A stretch of 64,000 bases of DNA from contig NZ_LR134283.1 of NCBI RefSeq assembly GCF_900636475.1, positions 248,001 to 312,000 of the forward strand, read 5' to 3'. The notes beneath the pieces were generated by a model. It saw only the letters and a program-made list of their open reading frames with translations, was not told the origin of the DNA and made no database searches. The stretch is from Streptococcus anginosus (GTDB lineage Bacteria > Bacillota > Bacilli > Lactobacillales > Streptococcaceae). Positions 60,596-64,000 of this stretch are shown piece after piece. Numbering within the stretch: position 1 is the stretch's first letter; every line of letters starts with the position of its first letter. The translations under genes were made by a program, and so were the position numbers.

Positions 60596-62056
60596 ATGGC
60601 GATATATCATCTTTGCATAAAGATTATCTCAAGAGGTAAAGGCAAAAGTGTAGTAGCAGCTTCCGCCTATCGAAGTGGCGAAAAGATAAAAAACGAGTAT
60701 GACGGCATAGTCCATGACTTTACAAGAAAAGGAGGAATAGCCCATACAGAAATCCTATTGCCACAAAATGCACCACAGGCATTTTTAGACAGGGGAACAT
60801 TATGGAATAGCGTAGAGAAAATAGAAAAGAGTAAAAACTCACAGCTTGCAAGAGAAATCGAAATTGCTTTACCTAAAGAACTAAATCGAGAAAAACAGAT
60901 TGAACTTGTTAGGGAGTATGTAAAAGATAATTTTGTAAATGTTGGTATGTGTGCCGACATTGCCTTACACGATAAAAATGATGGAAACCCACACGCACAT
61001 ATCCTACTAACAATGCGACCGTTAAATGAAGATACAACATGGGGAGCAAAATCAAAAAAGGAATATATCCTTGATGAAAACGGAGAAAAAGTAAAACTTA
61101 AAAACGGCAATTACAAAACAAGAAAGATAAATACAACGGACTGGAACGAGCAAGAAAAGGCTGAGCAGTGGAGGAAAGCATGGGCAGGTATTACAAACAA
61201 ATATCTTGAAGGAAACAGCATACAGGAAAAAGTAGACCATCGTTCCTATCAAAGACAGGGCATAGAGCAAATACCGACCATTCATTTAGGAGTATCAGCA
61301 ACTCAAATGGAGAAGAAAGGTATTGTTACAGACAGAGGAAATATCAATCGGGAAATCAGATATCAGAACAAAATATTAAGAGAAATCTCAAGAAGAATAA
61401 AAGCCTTATTAAATTGGATAAGGGGAATTGGAAAAGAAGAAAAAGCAGAAACGGAAAACATAAAATCTACCTTCCCACCAAAAGAAAACCTATTATCTGT
61501 TTTTGAAAATCTTATCCGTAACAATGCAGATAACTATAATGCAGACTTAGAAAAATATATTGAGAGTTATCAGCTACTTAAAGAGAAAAACATCACTTCA
61601 TTATCGGAGTTAAAAGGAAATATACTTGCTTTAAGGGATAAGAACTACAAGACTACAAGAGCCTTAAAAGATGTTGAAAAGAAAGTGGATGATAACACCA
61701 AACTTATCGAACAAGCAGAGAAGTATTTGAAGCATAAAGACATCTACAAAGCCTATACAAAATTGAAGAAAAGCAAACAGGAAGATTTTTACAACGAACA
61801 TGTCGCAGAGCTTATTTTGTTTGAGAGTGCTAAGAAATATCTGAAAGAGCATTTAGGAGAAAACAAGACCTTAACAATCAGTAAATGGAAATCAGAACTT
61901 ATCACTTTGAAGAAAGAGAAAAAGAGCCTATACAATCAAATATTAGAAATACGAGAAGAAGTTGAACAAGCTGAAAAAGTTAAGAACTGTATAGAGCAGT
62001 TACAGGTACAAGAAAAACAACTATCACAGGTAAAGCGGAATGAGTTAGACCTATAA
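60596..62056 (+). CDS. MobA/MobL relaxase of element 2
   Basis: 486 residues, aligned end to end with the relaxase of element 1. Tyr25 in AASAYRSGEK, histidines in HDKNDGNPHAH (the cysteine between them replaced by alanine), same coiled-coil C-terminus ending LSQVKRNELDL. ATG 60596 follows AAAGGAGG; the open frame from 60575 starts before that site. Confidence 0.92.
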   Translation: MAIYHLCIKIISRGKGKSVVAASAYRSGEKIKNEYDGIVHDFTRKGGIAHTEILLPQNAPQAFLDRGTLWNSVEKIEKSKNSQLAREIEIALPKELNREKQIELVREYVKDNFVNVGMCADIALHDKNDGNPHAHILLTMRPLNEDTTWGAKSKKEYILDENGEKVKLKNGNYKTRKINTTDWNEQEKAEQWRKAWAGITNKYLEGNSIQEKVDHRSYQRQGIEQIPTIHLGVSATQMEKKGIVTDRGNINREIRYQNKILREISRRIKALLNWIRGIGKEEKAETENIKSTFPPKENLLSVFENLIRNNADNYNADLEKYIESYQLLKEKNITSLSELKGNILALRDKNYKTTRALKDVEKKVDDNTKLIEQAEKYLKHKDIYKAYTKLKKSKQEDFYNEHVAELILFESAKKYLKEHLGENKTLTISKWKSELITLKKEKKSLYNQILEIREEVEQAEKVKNCIEQLQVQEKQLSQVKRNELDL

Positions 62057-62127
62057 AACTAAGTGAAAAAAGTATATAATATTAACTAGTGAAGACAAAA
62101 AATAAAATTTGAAGGAGGCGTTTACAT

Positions 62128-62946
62128 TTGGGGAAAATAGAAATGCAAGAGAAAATAAAACCTGTTTTGAACGGCACTGCAGAAACTATGCTTCAAAGTT
62201 TTTATGCACGTGCAGAGTATTCACAGAGAAAGAAGCATAAATTCTATGATGCAAAAGCAGTAGAACTTGTAAATAAGATTGATTATGACTTTTCAACTGC
62301 AGCAAAAGATCGTACCATGAGTAGTGGTGTAATCGCACGCACACTCGTCTTTGACGAACTGGTCAAAGAATTTATTGGGCGAAACCCGACTGCTACAATA
62401 GTGAACATTGCCTGTGGACTGGACACAAGATTTTATCGTGTGGATAATGGTACTATCACTTGGTATAATCTGGATCTGCCTGATGTTATAAATCTCAGAG
62501 ATCAGATTTTTTTAGAAAGCGGGAGAGTTTCATCTATCAGTGCGTCTGCTTTAGATCCAAATTGGTTCAAGGAAGTAAAAAACAGAGAGAATGTACTTTT
62601 TATTATAGAAGGACTGTCCATGTATCTCACTGCTGAAGAAAATGCCAAGATACTTTCTATCATTCATAAAAACTTTGACACCGCTACGGTCATAATGGAA
62701 TGTATTGCAAAGATGTGGGTAAAACGAGAAGGGGTTGAAAAATCCATTCAGCAAACCGGAGCCAGATTCGTTTTCGGTGCAGACAGCTTTGATGATATAA
62801 AGAATATTGCTCAGGGGTTTCATAAGATTAAAGATGACAACATATTACGTGGTATGCGTGTTCTTATGCCTACATTAAAGCTAATCGACTGGCTTCCGAT
62901 TGCGAGGAAGATCACGCAGAAGATTCTTGTTTTTAGTAAAGATTAA
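62128..62946 (+). CDS. Class I SAM-dependent methyltransferase, LCMT-like
   Basis: 272 residues. SAM-binding VNIACGLDTRFYRV, FIIEGLSMYLTAEE, and NLDLPDVINLR are typical of the PPM1/leucine carboxyl methyltransferase-like family. Substrate unknown; in mobile elements such genes may act on small molecules or antibiotics, which is speculation. Start TTG 62128 is well placed after GGAGG (62114-62118); ATG 62143 is an alternative. TATAAT at 62085-62090. Base use is less AT-rich than its neighbours, suggesting separate acquisition. Confidence 0.8.
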   Translation: MGKIEMQEKIKPVLNGTAETMLQSFYARAEYSQRKKHKFYDAKAVELVNKIDYDFSTAAKDRTMSSGVIARTLVFDELVKEFIGRNPTATIVNIACGLDTRFYRVDNGTITWYNLDLPDVINLRDQIFLESGRVSSISASALDPNWFKEVKNRENVLFIIEGLSMYLTAEENAKILSIIHKNFDTATVIMECIAKMWVKREGVEKSIQQTGARFVFGADSFDDIKNIAQGFHKIKDDNILRGMRVLMPTLKLIDWLPIARKITQKILVFSKD

Positions 62947-62994
62947 AGCAAACCACAGTTCGCATAACTAACAATTTAATAAAAACTAACACAG

Positions 62995-63026
62995 AACAGT
63001 AAATCATAAAAGGTTTACTGTTTTTT
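62995..63026 (+). terminator. Terminator hairpin, copy 3
   Basis: AACAGTAAA / TTTACTGTT stem with T run, preceded by the same CTAACAATTTAATAAAAACT as copy 2. Confidence 0.85.
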
Positions 63027-63054
63027 CTTTGTCTAAAATCGGAAAGGAGGACTT

Positions 63055-63219
63055 ATGAAAGAAGAAAAAAGAGAAATACAAGCATCACCCAATAAACAGT
63101 TAATAATGGATATTGGAAAGACAAAATATACTGTAAACCTACATTTCAAACAAGGTACAGGAGAAACATACAAGGATAAAATACTGAAGTTAATCAAGAG
63201 AGAAACAGAAAAGATATAA
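63055..63219 (+). CDS. TnpW-like transposon-encoded small protein (element 2)
   Basis: 54 residues, beginning MKEEKREIQASPNK with IGKTKYTVNLHFKQGTGETY in the middle; same pattern (IN/IGK-T-x5-FxxxSGETxxDKI) as the TnpW-like protein of element 1. GGAAAGGAGG before the ATG. Last gene before the right end of element 2. Too short for most gene finders. Confidence 0.65.
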   Translation: MKEEKREIQASPNKQLIMDIGKTKYTVNLHFKQGTGETYKDKILKLIKRETEKI

Positions 63220-63263
63220 ATTTGTCAAAGAAATTTTGTTTATGTCCTTGACAAATCTTCACA

Positions 63264-64000
63264 AAAGGAACGATAGTCCTTGAGTGTGGTAAGATGCTTG
63301 AGGATAACGGATATGAGATAAAAATCTTAAATACCATCAACTTCAAAAAAAGTATGAAATACAATCCATTTGCCTATATTCGTTCTGAGAAAGATATTCT
63401 GAAATTGGTACAGACAATCATTACAAATACGAAAGGAGAGGGAGAAAAAGCAGGTGAGGACTTTTGGGTCAAAGCCGAAAAACTCTACTATACAGCTCTT
63501 ATTGGTTACATTTGGTATGAAGCTCCAAGAGAAGAAAAGAATTTTGCAACACTCCTTGATATGATAGATGCTTCAGAAGTCAGAGAAGATGATGAAACCT
63601 ATATGAATCCGATAGACAGACTCTTTGAGGCACTGGAAAAGAAAGAGCCTACACACTTTGCAGTGAAGCAATATAAAAAGTACAAATTGGCTGCGGGAAA
63701 AACAGCAAAGTCTATTTTAATTTCTTGCGGTGCAAGGCTTGCTTCCTTTGACATTCAGGAACTACGGGACTTGATGAAAGAAGATGAACTGGAGCTTGAT
63801 ACACTTGGAGATAGAAAGACAGCACTCTTTGTTATTATCTCCGATACAGATGATACCTTTAACTTTGTTGTATCTATTATGTACTCACAATTATTTAACC
63901 TACTTTGTGATAAAGCAGATGATGTGTATGGCGGACGATTACCTGTCCATGTGAGATGTTTGCTTGATGAGTTTGCGAACATCGGCTTAATTCCAAAATT
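63264..64000 (+). pseudogene. virD4: virD4 coupling protein gene, piece 3 of 3 (Walker B part), continues beyond window
   Basis: Open frame KGTIVLECGKMLEDNGYEIK to the right edge with no stop: KSMKYNPFAYIRSEKDIL, AGEDFWVKAEKLYYTALIGY, and the Walker B region RCLLDEFANIGLIPK at 63955-64000. This is the conserved ATPase body of VirD4/TraG-type coupling proteins. It has no start of its own, so it cannot be made unless element 2 leaves or another start is used. Confidence 0.9.

Larger units (their letters stand above)
55738..63263 (+). mobile_element. Mobilizable element 2 inserted in virD4 (about 7.5 kb), carrying a restriction-modification system
   Basis: Bounded by AAAGGA at 55738-55743 and 63264-63269; removing one copy rejoins D-P-K-G-T-I in frame. 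Carries a serine recombinase, HTH regulator, adenine methyltransferase, restriction endonuclease, DUF3847, oriT, MobA/MobL relaxase, a SAM methyltransferase and a TnpW-like gene. At its right end TTTGTCAA (63221-63228) and TTGACAAA (63248-63255) form an inverted repeat. Confidence 0.88.

Noticed and set aside
60667..61110. 147-residue open frame on the minus strand
   Set aside because: It lies opposite the relaxase gene in a fixed codon phase and has no ribosome site; a similar frame opposite the first relaxase is broken. It is a shadow of the coding strand.

Overview
The window looks like a low-GC Streptococcus chromosome, probably of the viridans/anginosus type. This rests on gene order (PTS EIIC - glycyl radical enzyme - F6P aldolase - gldA; ftsW-ppc; tuf-tpiA; aroD-aroE-aroB-aroC-tyrA-aroA-aroK-pheA-lytR-rlmD), on AT-rich spacers, and on abundant TGN-TATAAT extended -10 promoters. 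No species call is made.

Positions 1-5660 end a sugar-PTS/glycerol operon: PTS EIIC, a PflD-like glycyl radical enzyme, fructose-6-phosphate aldolase and glycerol dehydrogenase. Positions 5.7-7.9 kb are a graveyard of accessory genes: a GrpB-like gene broken by a stop codon, an apparent hsdM start fragment, a frameshifted ICE-type membrane protein, a VOC protein and two TfoX-N proteins, one of them broken. Positions 7.9-12.5 kb (minus strand) hold lysS, a phosphoglycerate mutase-like gene, ybaK, a DUF368 lipid-carrier translocase and a GH25 muramidase. Positions 12.7-24.1 kb (plus) hold ftsW, ppc, an ECF sigma/anti-sigma pair, tuf, tpiA and a 1148-residue secreted muramidase with six Bsp-like repeats and a C39-like peptidase domain. 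Positions 24.3-31.6 kb hold mnmE (minus), the nucleoside genes rpiA, a decayed deoB remnant, punA and deoD, a protein with a HEPN-type R-X4-H motif, and an LTA-synthase-family protein (minus). Positions 31.8-43.3 kb encode most of the common aromatic pathway plus the tyrosine and phenylalanine branches, interleaved with rlmI, a TauE/DUF1634 pair, a YlbF-family protein and an L-2-hydroxyisocaproate dehydrogenase. An LCP protein and rlmD follow.

From the 3' end of rlmD (about 46.07 kb) to the window end lies the left part of an integrative conjugative element (ICE): a small membrane protein, a replication initiator, PcfB, and the type IV coupling protein gene virD4. The virD4 gene is cut into three in-frame pieces (48265-48594, 55513-55743, 63264-64000) by two separate mobilizable elements, each inserted in the same orientation. 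Element 1 (about 6.9 kb) encodes a large serine recombinase, a TnpW-like protein, a VOC protein, a frameshifted TfoX-N protein, an EXLDI protein, a DUF3847 protein, an oriT, a MobA/MobL relaxase, a SnoaL-like protein and a SAP-domain protein. Element 2 (about 7.5 kb) encodes a large serine recombinase, an HTH regulator, a DNA adenine methyltransferase with a linked restriction endonuclease, DUF3847, oriT, relaxase, a SAM-dependent methyltransferase and a TnpW-like protein. Joining the pieces at the short shared cores (TGGG, AAAGGA) restores an uninterrupted VirD4 reading frame with Walker A and Walker B motifs. The two relaxase modules are near-duplicate direct repeats. This doubly and potentially reversibly interrupted conjugation gene is the most striking feature of the window.
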